DNA from: Dissophora ornata
Lineage: Eukaryota; Mortierellomycota; Mortierellomycetes; Mortierellales; Mortierellaceae
Length of the DNA stretch: 24,366 nucleotides
Assembly: GCA_025201705.1 (NCBI GenBank)
Contig: MU617076.1
Coordinates: 1-24,366 of the forward strand
Direction: 5' to 3'
Positions 8,860 through 21,142 of the stretch are shown one piece after another. A model generated the notes under the pieces. The model was not told where the DNA came from. It saw only the letters and a program-made list of their open reading frames with translations, and made no database searches. The position numbers and the translations under genes are program-made. How positions within the stretch are numbered: the first letter of the stretch is position 1; every line of letters begins with the position of its first letter.

Positions 8860-9131
8860 GACGTTTCATAAGTCACGTGTATGTGTTTGTAACAATCATT
8901 CCTGTACAATACTTTGATCGCCTACATCCGTGGAACCTGAGGAACATCCTCAGGAAGCGACGGCGACAACATCCTTCCTGGGGATGCCACGGGTGTAGTC
9001 GATCAAAGTGTTGTACAGAAATGATTTGCGGAGGAAGAAATGATTTGCTTTTTTTTTTAAAGGTCAAGTTTAATCCGAGCAATTTCCTTATTCGGCTTAT
9101 GGCGCACATACACGTGACTTACGAAAACGCC
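8860..9131. mobile_element. foldback/MITE-like element with terminal inverted repeats
   Basis: The ends are inverted copies. TAAGTCACGTGTATGTG at 8869-8885 is perfectly complementary to 9105-9121. Similarity runs outward to GACGTTT (8860) and AACGCC (9131). Inside, 8894-8933 and 8987-9026 form a second inverted repeat with 36 of 40 positions matching. A 7-bp hairpin sits in the loop (CCTGAGG at 8936-8942, CCTCAGG at 8948-8954). The right arm carries an extra stretch of about 70 bp with a poly-T run and a duplicated ATGATTTGC. There is no coding capacity. Size (about 270 bp), TIRs and lack of ORF fit a non-autonomous DNA transposon. No clean target duplication was identified. It ends about 50 bp past the ClpX stop codon, so it probably lies in that gene's 3' UTR or terminator region. 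Confidence 0.75.
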
Positions 9132-9179
9132 ACCCAAAATTTTATGTGTGAGAGAGAGAGATGTGGGAAGTCCACCGTA

Positions 9180-12100
9180 TTACACAGATATTGCCTCGGC
9201 GACAGGGGACTCCTCGTCTTGGTTTGCAGTTGATTGCAACAACCGGCTTTGAGTTAGCTCCCTATCGTCCTGATCTAACGCATCCGTCACCGCACCCTCT
9301 GCACCCCTTGCAAAACAAAGCGCCGGTTTCTTGCCCAATACCACCTCCTTGTCAATCACAATGTGCTTGATAGACGAACCGGGGGCCTCATACATCACAT
9401 CCAGCAACAGTGATTCCTAGGAAAAAATAAGGGCCCGTTAGATATACACAACAGAATGCGCTAATCTCGTGCGGATGCAATTGACCTTGCATCTCATACC
9501 ATGATCCGGCGTAGACCTCGAGCGCCGGTCTGCTTCTCGATGGCTTGGCCGGCAACGGTATACAGTGCCGTTTGCGAAAAATGGATCTTGACGTCCGTCA
9601 ATCCAAAAAGTCCCTGATACTGCTTCACAAGCGAGTTGCGAGGCTCCGTTAAAATGCGCACTAATGCTGCTTCATCCAGATGGTTCACAGAGGCAACAAC
9701 CGGCAATCGTCCAATGAACTCTGGAATCAACCCAAATTTGATCAAGTCTATGCATAGTAGCCCGCAAAATTATCATTTAGCTCGGCTGCAGCATGCATCA
9801 TCAACCGCATACCAGGTAGATATTGAAAAGTTACCTGTCGGATCAACTTGGTCTAGCAGTCGGCTGACATGAGCCGCGGCGCCTTTTGAAGCGCTCAGCT
9901 CGGATGAGGGCGCTCGGACCGTTGCATCAAATCCAATGGAGCCCTTTGAAACGCGATCCATCACAATCTTTTCCAATCCAATGAACGCACCGCTTAGAAT
10001 GAACAGGATATTGCTCGTATCCACCGAGTAAATCTCACCCTTGGCTCCTGGCCCGCTTCCACCAGAGGCAGGTCCACCAATGCCTGGCAGTCCACTTTTG
10101 CGACCTGCATTTGACCCATTCCAACTGGATCCATTCTTTTCCGTGACATTGACAACAGTTCCCTCCAACATACGCAACAGTGCCTGTTGCACTCCCTCAC
10201 CCGAGACATCCTTGGAGATAGACATGGTGTCGGGTCGCTTTGAAATTTTGTCAATCTCGTCAATGAATACAATTCCACACTCAGCCTTCTTGATGTTGTA
10301 GTCGCAGTTCTGTAAGAATGGCAGACAGTTATCCAATTAATCTCTATTCAATTCTCGCTTGTTGATCGTGACAGTCGCAACAACATCTTTCAGACAGCTG
10401 AACCCACCTGCAGCAAGCGATGGATGACCATCTCTACGTCCTCGCCCACATACCCGGCTTGTGTAAACGGTGTGGCTATAGAACAAACCAAATAATACCA
10501 AATCAGTGTCTGACAACATATCTTATAATCGCTCAAATCATCTAAGGGCGATCAATACATACCATCAGACATGGAGAAAGGGACATTAAGAACCTTAGCC
10601 AGTGTACGAGCCAGCAAGGTCTTTCCAGAGCCTGTAGGGCCCAGCAAGAGCACGTTGCTCTTGTCAAAAATAGTAGGCGGTTTTGATGGTCCATCCACCT
10701 TGCGCAGTTGCTGCTGTGCTGGGGGTGGCGATTGTGGTTTCTGGTAGGTATCGTATGGCTGTGAAAACATGGATGGAGGGGTCTGGCTGTGTCCGTGTCC
10801 ATGTCCGTTAGTCGCAGAATTGATCCAGGGTTGCCGATGTGGGTATTGGATGGCTTCTAAATGACGAATAGAAAGTATGCGATAACAGGTGTGAATCTTC
10901 TGGCGTTCATGCGACATTAGAGTTTTCACATGACTGCTCAGTGAAATACAGAAAGTCTCCATAGGAAACCCTATTTCCGTATTCGCCGTGCTGCCATTGA
11001 CTGTTCCTTACGTCGTCCAGGAACATGCAGGTCCCCGTTGCTGCTTGTGCTCATCTCCTTCGGCGTGTCTGATCCAGTGGATGATGGGGTTGCCGACGAT
11101 GATGAAGGCGTTGAAGGCACCGGCGGGTTATAGGGTTCAATGATCGGATCAGGTGTACTTGGACCATCGCTCATCAATACGCTGGAGCTGTAGTAAACGT
11201 TCGAGGATGATGGAGCCGGCGCGTTGGAGACTGCTGCCATGGATTCTTGGATCTGCTGCTGACGCAAGTTCTCATTGACGCGCGAGTAGTGGTTGTAGAC
11301 TGCCACAGCAAGGATCTTCTTGGCCTTTTCCTGTCCAATGACGTATTCGTCCAGATGTTTGACAATCTGAAGCAATGAACGGAAGCGCCGTAACATGACC
11401 ATAACGATATCAGTACATTAAAGAAGGATCAAAAGAATCAAACCACACGCCAGGATACCGGCACCAGTGCCAGCACATTTTACCCCTTACCATCCTTGGA
11501 TTCTGGATGCTGCCCATCCATTCTGAGGACTGCGCCGAAGCTGCATTCTTTTTTGAGGTGTTTGAAAAAGACTCGCCTGCACCACCTCCTCCACCCCCAA
11601 TAACATCGCGCGTTTGGAAAGGGCCTGGATATGGGGGCTGCGTCGGGTACATGTTGGAGGAAGTTGCAGATGTGTGGATGTTGTCGCCAGAGGGAGGGTC
11701 TCCTGTTTTTGAGAACATATGACACATGTCAGATATTTGAGTCACCACGGCTGGGTTATATGAGGAAGGAGGGACACTCCATGGTGAGACCATGTTCACG
11801 CTATACCTTTAGCAGAATGTGACCCTGGCCGATTCTTGACAGCTTCACGGCTCTTTCCATCCTCAGTGGTCTTCTCTGTAGCTTGTGATCCTGTGTGCGT
11901 GTCTGCAACTTGACCTGCTACAACAGCAGAATCTCTCTTGAAAGCAGGCGCTGTCGATCCTGAGACTTCCGTTGAGCTCTGCTTAGGTTGCCTCTTTCTA
12001 GTGATATGCGTGGTGGTGTTGGAAGCAGCCTCCGAAGCATCCTGCGAAATGACGGTCGTTGTTGAAGTGGAGGGCGAGGAAGAGGAGGACGACGATGACG

Positions 12101-12326
12101 ACGAGGAGCTCTTGGGAGGCTGACTTGCGTACCGGTGTATCGTCGAGGAAGTGAAGAAGCGTTGCGGCAAACCTTGATGCGCGATATTGCCTGTAGCTCG
12201 AGTGTGGTTGCTATGAGTTCTGCCTCGCAGGGTGAGGATGGCAACCCGATGGTGATGGGGTCGTCTCATGGAGACGAGCATGGACCGGTGGGCGAGACCG
12301 CCTGCTCGCATCGCAATGACCAGCAT
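9180..12326 (-). CDS. mitochondrial ATP-dependent Clp protease ATP-binding subunit ClpX-like (Mcx1-type AAA+ unfoldase)
   Basis: ClpX hexamers unfold proteins in the mitochondrial matrix and either feed ClpP or remodel clients such as haem-synthesis enzymes. Eight exons join in frame: 12326-11807, 11702-11491, 11366-11012, 10856-10563, 10475-10408, 10309-9835, 9747-9500 and 9416-9180 (TAA), giving 802 aa. Introns run 83-155 nt except intron 5 (98 nt, 10310-10407). The N-terminus ([20 protein letters not shown], then many R and S and no D/E) is a matrix-targeting peptide. It is followed by a 12-Ser run and a long low-complexity region without zinc-finger cysteines. Motifs: [13 protein letters not shown] (249-261), Walker A GPTGSGKT (435-442), pore loop GYVG (468-471), Walker [10 protein letters not shown] (496-504), IGF loop (608-610), arginine-finger segment EFIGR (651-655), sensor 2 GARGLR (716-721). 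It is longer than human CLPX (about 633 aa) because of a low-complexity insert between the VYNHY helix and Walker A and a Gly-rich insert at about 543-573. The intron 1 donor (GTATAG) is the weakest call. Confidence 0.93.
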
Positions 12327-12727
12327 GGGTGGAAAGGAGGTTCTGGGGACGAAGGTAGAAGAATAATACGAAGAGAGAGGGGTCTAACGAATACTGGAAT
12401 GTGGAGATGATAGTAAAAAAAGTAGAGCGATGCACATTCGCTTTGGACGATGCGTTTTTAAATGAGGTTGAGGGCATTTTCGCCACACATTCAGTCGCGA
12501 CTGGACGGGATGACTGCGTTTTTCTGATCCGATTGCTCATCTGTGCAACCACCGCAGCACATTCGTACAAATGAGCACGAGATAGCGTTTGACAAATGAT
12601 TGTTATTAACTGTATTGCGTGCGTGTGAAGGTGGAAATGCAAAGAGGTGTCGAGCCATGGTGGCCAAAGTGAAGTGCGTCTATCGAGGAATAGCAGTGTA
12701 GAAGCCTGTACATCACAAAAATATCAT
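12327..12727. promoter_or_regulatory. spacer: ClpX promoter and PRP43 3' flank
   Basis: This 401-bp gap separates two minus-strand genes. It must hold the PRP43 terminator (right) and the ClpX promoter and 5' UTR (left). I see no clear TATA box, strong repeat or gene. Confidence 0.4.
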
Positions 12728-15352
<2,625 letters not shown>

Positions 15353-15663
15353 CGTTGCTAGAATTCCTTGAGTTGGTGAAGAGATGGGCGGAGGACTAAA
15401 TGCGAAGAAAAAAAAAGAAAAAGAAAAAATGAACGCCAAAAAAAACACAAGGGTTAATTGGCAGTCACCGCCATGCATTTATCACGTGATGTAAGCATAA
15501 AAAAGACATTTTTTATTCGCTGAAAGCAGGCATCCAATGGGAGACAAGATCCGAGCAACTGCAGCTGGCTTGGGAAAAAGCTCATCGCTCCCTCTCGCTT
15601 CGTTCCTCTTCATCTTTCATCCTTCTTCATCTGTTGCAAATCATCTGCAAACTGCCCCAAACC
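15353..15663. promoter_or_regulatory. bidirectional promoter between PRP43 and the small membrane protein gene
   Basis: Start codons of two divergent genes lie 311 bp apart, so this interval must hold both promoters and 5' UTRs. It carries an A-rich tract on the plus strand (about 15403-15453), which is pyrimidine-rich in the PRP43 sense direction. It also holds a perfect 10-bp palindrome with a CACGTG core (15481-15490). No canonical TATA box is obvious. Confidence 0.7.
15481..15490. promoter_or_regulatory. palindromic E-box ATCACGTGAT
   Basis: A perfect 10-bp palindrome containing TCACGTGA, the preferred core of fungal bHLH factors of the Cbf1/Tye7 type. It sits 129 bp upstream of the PRP43 start and 174 bp upstream of the divergent gene, near the middle of the shared promoter. 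Use in vivo is inferred. Confidence 0.55.
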
Positions 15664-16077
15664 ATGTCGAACCAACCTCTATACTGGGTCGTTGGATTTG
15701 GCATCTTTATCATCTCTCTCCTGTTCTGTTATGTACGTCTCTACTCTCTAGTCATCGTTTAGGCGTCTCTAGACGAACAACTTGCCGCACACGACACGTT
15801 TTTTAAATCTTCGTTATTTTTTTAGGCGTACGACTTGAACAACAGCTATGTCTACTACCCATTGGCTATGCTCGTGGGATACAACATCTCGATGAAAGCT
15901 ATCGATTACTTCATGCCCACGGCCTTTGATCCCCCACCACCCGCAGAGCCTAAGACTCGCCAAGAAAAGAAAAAGGCCGCTAAGGATGCGGAAGCACAAG
16001 CAAGGCGCTATGAGAAGATCCTCAGGACAGAAGCTGACGCCGCCCGCAAGGCTGCGGAGGCACGCGAGAGGGATTAG
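15664..16077 (+). CDS. small membrane protein with charged helical tail, 106 aa
   Basis: Two exons, 15664-15732 and 15826-16077 (TAG), are joined across a 93-nt intron with donor GTACGT and a T-rich TTTTTTTAG acceptor. The start has a strong context (AAACCATGTC). The 106-aa product begins MSNQPLYWVVGFGIFIISLL: a membrane helix at about 7-24. A second moderately hydrophobic stretch lies at about 31-49 (YVYYPLAMLVGYNISMKAI). A Pro-rich hinge FDPPPPAEP follows (58-66), then a strongly charged Lys/Glu/Ala helix (68-106) likely to be coiled coil. The tail would probably face the cytosol or matrix. I do not recognise the family. Size and layout resemble small accessory subunits of ER or mitochondrial membrane complexes, which is inference. 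It shares a promoter with PRP43. Confidence 0.8.
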
Positions 16078-17182
16078 GTAGTTGAATGGAAATTACCATT
16101 TGGATCCAGCTGTACACGTACAATAACAATAATAACAGGCATCCTGATCCATCTGTCCACACACTCTAGTGTAGATTAAGCTGTGGACGGTGTAAGACGC
16201 CTTTGCATGCACTTGCGATTACAATTAGTTGGGTGACGCCAAAACAGCCTGCTGGGGGATCGTCAACAACCAAAAAAAGACATGAGAGACGATCTCGGCA
16301 AGTGAGAAGGGTCATCTCAACGTACCGTTTTGTAGCCAACAAGACCGAGTGGAGGGGGGAGGAGGTAGAGAAAAAGAGACAGTCCATCCAGTGATGCACT
16401 GGAGTACGAACATAGTTTTTGACCAAGGAAAGACGATGCCGAGTTTTTCAACGAAATGAAGAGGATCCGAAGAAAAGGAAATGTCTCCGTCGTGGCCGTG
16501 AGACCTAGTGTAGCCAGTTGGAGCAACGACCAACAAAACAAAAAAAAATAGGCGTCGAGTGTCGAGGGAAAATCGCGTCGTCATGAAACGTCTGCAACAT
16601 GATATCCTCGACATGCGCGGTCCTTTTTATATACAAGGTGGCACGAAACGGGTTAGCAATGATCCTCGGGCCCTAGAGCGGAGTAGAGGCATTATAATAA
16701 GTTGGCGACTTAGTTGTGGTCGTCGCCACTCCCATGTCTGTAGACGATGACGGAGTCCTGACTGCGGTCCACTCTTTGTCGAGGGTGTCCAAGACCTCAC
16801 TTCTCATTCTTTTAGATTCATTTTGGGATTAACCGTAACAAGGTTAGGTCTCGTTATGTTGTAGCAGTGCATGACTGACTTTCAACTCCTGCCATGAGCC
16901 ACATAGTACTTTTTGAAGAAAAAACCCAGCAGCGGAAGCAACGAGTGCACTGATTGTAGATAGTGCCCTGTCGAAACCCCCGAAGCGCTCTTCACAAGGG
17001 GACTTGGACAGCCCGGTGGGGATTATTTAGACTAAATACACCAATATTTGAAGAAAATGTACCACTCTGTGCTTCATGACCTTGAACATGTCGCAATGAC
17101 GCTTGAATGAAGATGTAGAGAGAATAGGATGTCTACAGCGCACGCAAGCGAGCCTGCAGTCGTTGCCAAGATTGCAACAGAA

Positions 17183-17252
17183 AGTCGTTTGCTTTCCAGT
17201 GTGCCCAGAAGCAAAGCAAATGGCTCATTTGCATGGTTTGCTTTCCAATGGC
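17183..17252. repeat. duplicated TTTGCTTTCCA(A/G)TG with internal inverted repeat
   Basis: Two copies of the 13-mer flank AGCAAAGCAAATG and CATTTGCATGGTTTGCT, which are largely complementary and could form a hairpin. It lies within a spacer. Function unknown. Confidence 0.5.
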
Positions 17253-19377
17253 TTGACTCCTACGCATCAAGATTCTCGCTATTGTCATGTATTTTGCAGG
17301 CATGTTGATATCAGGGAAAGGTGCGAATATTCGGCGTGTGGAGAGTGAGGGAGAATGGTGCCTCCTGTGCATAAGCCATTTTTAACACCCGCGTACGATG
17401 CAAGAATGTCTCAGGAAAACGCCAGTGTGTGCGGAACAAGTAAGAAAGGTCGCACGCGTAAATGTTTACTCATTCAGTTGGCGTGGCTATTATACGAATC
17501 GTTCCCACCGCTAGTCGGGAGGAAACCCTAATCTCACAGTTATGAGAACCACTGCGTCTTGGCACTGCCATAACACCCATTTTAGAAATTGAAAGCGAGC
17601 AAGGCTGTTCAGTTCAAGGAAACTATGTTAAGTCTGTTGCCTGCTAAACAGATGGTAAAGGCAATCCCATGTCAGTGGTTACCTGAAATCAAACCAGGAA
17701 GCAAATAGCCAACACGTCTCGAAAGCGTGAAGGGTAGGCGAGATACCCCTAAAACGCCGACGTTGTCGCGAGGTCGCCACGCAGTGCACAGTGCGTGTGA
17801 AAGGTAGAAAGCTCTTCAAGGGGAAAGGTCTCATGGAACGCAAAGGCCACAGAAGTCGCTCTCCTACATGTCTCTGTGCTTGATTGCTTGCATCATTGAA
17901 AAACAACACTAGCCTCTGCTTGTTTATTTGTTTGTTCGTTTGTTTGTGTGCTGATCAAAAGCTATCATTTGCGGCGTCGACTTTAAAAGCTTTCTTTGTC
18001 AATGCATTATTGCTTTTCTACCCCCCTAGGGGTAGACTATGTCCTAGATCCCAGCAAAAAACGTCTCGTTTGTAATTTCGGTTGGCATCGAACCACATTG
18101 ACACCTAAATCCCCAGAGGAGCAAAACACGGCTACGGCCAAGTATAAAAAATATAACACGGCCAGGACGAACAACGCGTTCAATGTTACTTGGCTTACGA
18201 CGATACAAGTCCTCGCGCGTTGGTTCCTGCTATTTTATCAGGCGCTTTCGGCATCGATTACTTCAATGGGACGACACGTTGTAGAGTCGTAATTCGTCTC
18301 AGTAAATGTCTCCTGATACAAAAGACATGGAGAGTATCCTAAAACACCTTGCACAGCACAAACAAAAGTAGTTCGATCACGTCAAACGCCGCCACCGGCG
18401 AGCGAGGGCCCTAGCATCCACGCGAAATGATTACTAGAAGCTGTCGAAATAAAGCTTCGGTCTGGAAAAGATCACGAAAAGAATATAGGCGAAATAGAGA
18501 AACATCGTTCAAAAATGGCCTTTAGTGTTGATACGTATTGTCTACATGATGAAGTCCCAGCTGAAGCAAGAACAGGAAAAAAACAAGGGTACTAATCGTC
18601 AATTAGAGACTTCAAAGCCTTCCCTTCTGAACATTTCTTAGCATCTCTTCTACATCTGTCTCCTTAGTTTCCCGATTTTTTTTTGACAACGAAAGGGATG
18701 ACTCTTCAAAATCAATTGAGCGTTTGGTTCTCGTTCAACCTTCCCCTTTCACAAGGCAATCAATACTGAACAATTGTTCTGCTCAAGCATTATTTTATAA
18801 AGTTCAGGGCATCCTTCCCATCCCTCACTCAACAAAAAAAGAGCTCAGTTTGATGTGCAGTAGTCTATACCGGCAGAAGAAAAGAAACAACAATCAAAGA
18901 TGTATGGTATATATTTCTACTCTGAGGCAACGAAAACAGGGGGGTGAAGGGCGCTGCTTGCCCTGAAAGAGGTGGCCATTTTAAGATTTCGCATTAATTA
19001 GATCGCATATCGCTGGAAATTCTGGTGACTCTAGTGATAGACATCAAGAAATGCAGTGGGCGCAAAATAAAGGGAGTGAAATGTGCTCTGACACCACGAG
19101 TGGAAAGTGCATAGTCGGGAAGGACAGCATCGGAACCTACTCAGACAGCTCTTTGTTCTTGCCGATTTTACAAGTCTTGACTGAGAAAAAAAACAAGAGA
19201 GAAAACAGGAAGGAGGACCAAACAAAAACCAAGCGAGGTTTCAAAAGTGATGGTTGCGGATGAAGAGTGATTGGGAGCAAAACCAGTTGAATCTTAGTAC
19301 TCACGGTCATGAAGAGGACAGACGGGAAACAATGGAAGGTCAAAAAGCAGGAGAGTGAAAAAAAAGGTAACAGCAAT

Positions 19378-19401
19378 AGTAAGAGTAAGAGTAAGAGTAA
19401 G
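19378..19401 (+). repeat. four tandem AGTAAG hexamers
   Basis: A perfect (AGTAAG)4 minisatellite of 24 bp in non-coding sequence. Confidence 0.85.
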
Positions 19402-19535
19402 AATACGAACACACTACCAACCCGACGGAATACAGGGTCACAGTTTAACAAGTTCTCGAACCACGAAGTGTCATGAATTTGTCGAGGCCATTAGAATTGG
19501 CGCTATTCAAGTCCACCTAGACCATTGGATATCAT

Positions 19536-19843
19536 CTATATAGTCCTGATCGAGACCGCCCAAAGGCTGTCCACCGCTGTAGCCCACGACAGCGTAACTA
19601 AACGAGACACGCGTTCAAAATACCCTTTCACCCATATGCGTCCGTGCTTGTAGATTGCGCCGACGTTGAAATGGTATCTGCGCTCGAATACGATGTTATT
19701 GGGCGGAAAACACACGAAAAGTTGAGGGTCGCTTCCATCGTCAACCCACCGAAGCATTCACTCCCAAGCATAAAAATCGGGCTCTTCCTGAAGAATTTAT
19801 TGCCATGCTCGAACGTGTATTCCATGCTGTCAAGATCGCCCAT
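19536..19843 (-). pseudogene. possible broken ORF of unknown family
   Basis: Two overlapping minus-strand frames look like one reading frame with a single shift near 19750. The first starts at 19843 (MGDLDSMEYTFEHGNKFFRK). The second runs to TAG 19536 and includes FVCFPPNNIVFERRYHFNVG and AIYKHGRIWVKGYFERVS. Composition is protein-like (aromatic, charged, few repeats), unlike most chance frames nearby. I recognise no domain. It could be a decayed gene or transposon fragment, an exon pair with an unseen intron, or chance. Confidence 0.25.
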
Positions 19844-21114
19844 TTAACTTTAAATTATCCCTCTTCGTTCTCCTCATCCTGTTAACTGCAAAATGCATGA
19901 ATTGGTTCGCGGTTTCGAACAGTAAAATCAAGGGCATCTGGGAAGCAGGGGGGCAACAGCGTGTAAGAGTCGGGTCCTCGTCACTGCAGTGACGGTTGTC
20001 GTGCGTTTGCAACTTGCGGCGTTATTTTTCTTTCTGTGGGTTGTGTGGGTAACAGCAGGGGTGTCTCCGCGGCATAGGAAAACTGTAGTTAAAATTCTCA
20101 ATAAACCCATATCTGGTACACATTTTTTTCATGCAGTGCATGTTTGGTTCCTCTTGCGCTTTAAACATGCCGTCTTAAGAACGAAGCACCTGCAACGAGT
20201 AATAAACATTCTCAAGTGTAACGCAGCGTGCGGACACATTGACACACTCTATGTTTTCGGCATCTAAACAGTGTGTTAAGGCAGAGCTGATTTTATCCTT
20301 TTACGCGACACATTGGGGCAATATTCCATCCGTCCTGTGACTGAGTAAGCGGGCATCACGCGTAATTTGTCGCGTCGTAGAATTCGTACTACGTCTGATT
20401 ATCCACCTGGTCCGAAAACACGGATGCGCAAAAATTTGTATTTTCGCAACCCGTCGCTGAGCTAACCGGTCCCAAATGATCTACAACACTTTGAAAATCG
20501 GCTATGCTTCTAAACCCCTGCCCCCGGGGAATGTTATTGGCTGCATCATGCCCTTGCTAAGCGACCTGTATTGTTTATCCACTTACAAGCGGACAGCCTC
20601 TAGTTTAGCATTACTGAACTGATCGAGATACAAATGCAGTGAAAGGCATCTTCGTTGTCATTGTTCGATCCCATGTCCTGCTTCCGCATGGTCACGATAT
20701 TCGCATGGCCACACGTCCTCAGCGATCATACTAGTTATTTATGCAAAGATTTGCAACGTTTGAGGCCTAGATAGGCGTAGCATGTTAGGTTCGGCGCTAA
20801 GATCTCTCGCCAATCAAAGGTTCTAATGTTTATAATATGTGCACGCATATATGCATGATGACTTCTGACGAAAAGAGTTGTACCCCGAAACTTAAAGAGT
20901 TCGAGCATGGGATAGGCACTACGCACATGGATATATGGTGTGGCATGGGTCGAGACCTAAAGGTATCAAGGGAAAAGAATAGGGAGTAGCATCCTCGAAT
21001 AATAACAAATCCCGCCGAGCCTGCCTTACCTCAAATAAGTATGCTAAACTGCCCTTCTGTCTCGCAGTTTGCTACAACAATCGACCTACGCCATGTTGTT
21101 TAACAATTACTATA

Positions 21115-21142
21115 CCCTTTTATCCCTCCCCCCCTCCCCCCC
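21115..21142 (-). other. potential G-quadruplex (minus strand)
   Basis: The minus strand reads G7-A-G7-A-G3-ATAAAA-G3, giving four runs of at least three G with short loops. The plus strand could form an i-motif. It lies in non-coding sequence far from a recognised gene. Confidence 0.55.

Larger units (their letters stand above)
16078..19535. other. gene-poor spacer, no supported gene
   Basis: About 3.5 kb with no recognisable coding exon. Frames up to about 100 codons exist on both strands (for example 17133-17372 minus and 17996-18292 plus), but their translations match no family I know. The first part is the 3' UTR of the small membrane protein gene (AAT/AAC repeats about 16120-16137). 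Near 17180-17252 the motif TTTGCTTTCCA(A/G)TG occurs twice around a partial inverted repeat. A hexamer repeat lies at 19378-19401. No tRNA, rRNA or snRNA was recognised. Confidence 0.5.

Noticed and set aside
16166..16614. Minus-strand frames of 74-100 codons after the small membrane protein gene
   Set aside because: Composition is not protein-like, no motif is recognised, and no convincing splice partners exist.
16720..16780. Possible C/D-box snoRNA (GATGACG followed by CTGA)
   Set aside because: The C box does not match RTGATGA and no terminal stem is seen.
17133..17372. 79-codon minus frame containing RILMRRSQAIGKQTMQMSHL
   Set aside because: Overlaps the TTTGCTTTCC repeat structure and has no recognisable domain; chance or decayed element, cannot be supported.
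17521..17535. Telomere-like AACCCTAA
   Set aside because: Only one CCCTAA unit is present, so it is not an interstitial telomere array.
18070..18110. Reverse-strand T-loop-like GGTTCGATG
   Set aside because: Only three of five stem pairs form and no A box is present.
17996..18292. 98-codon plus frame starting MSMHYCFSTPLG
   Set aside because: No family recognised and no supporting signals; treated as a chance frame, though it is among the more protein-like ones in the tract.
20630..20700. tRNA-like T-loop (GTTCGATCC) near 20664
   Set aside because: The five-base stem has a mismatch, and no D-arm A box or acceptor stem is found at the expected distance.
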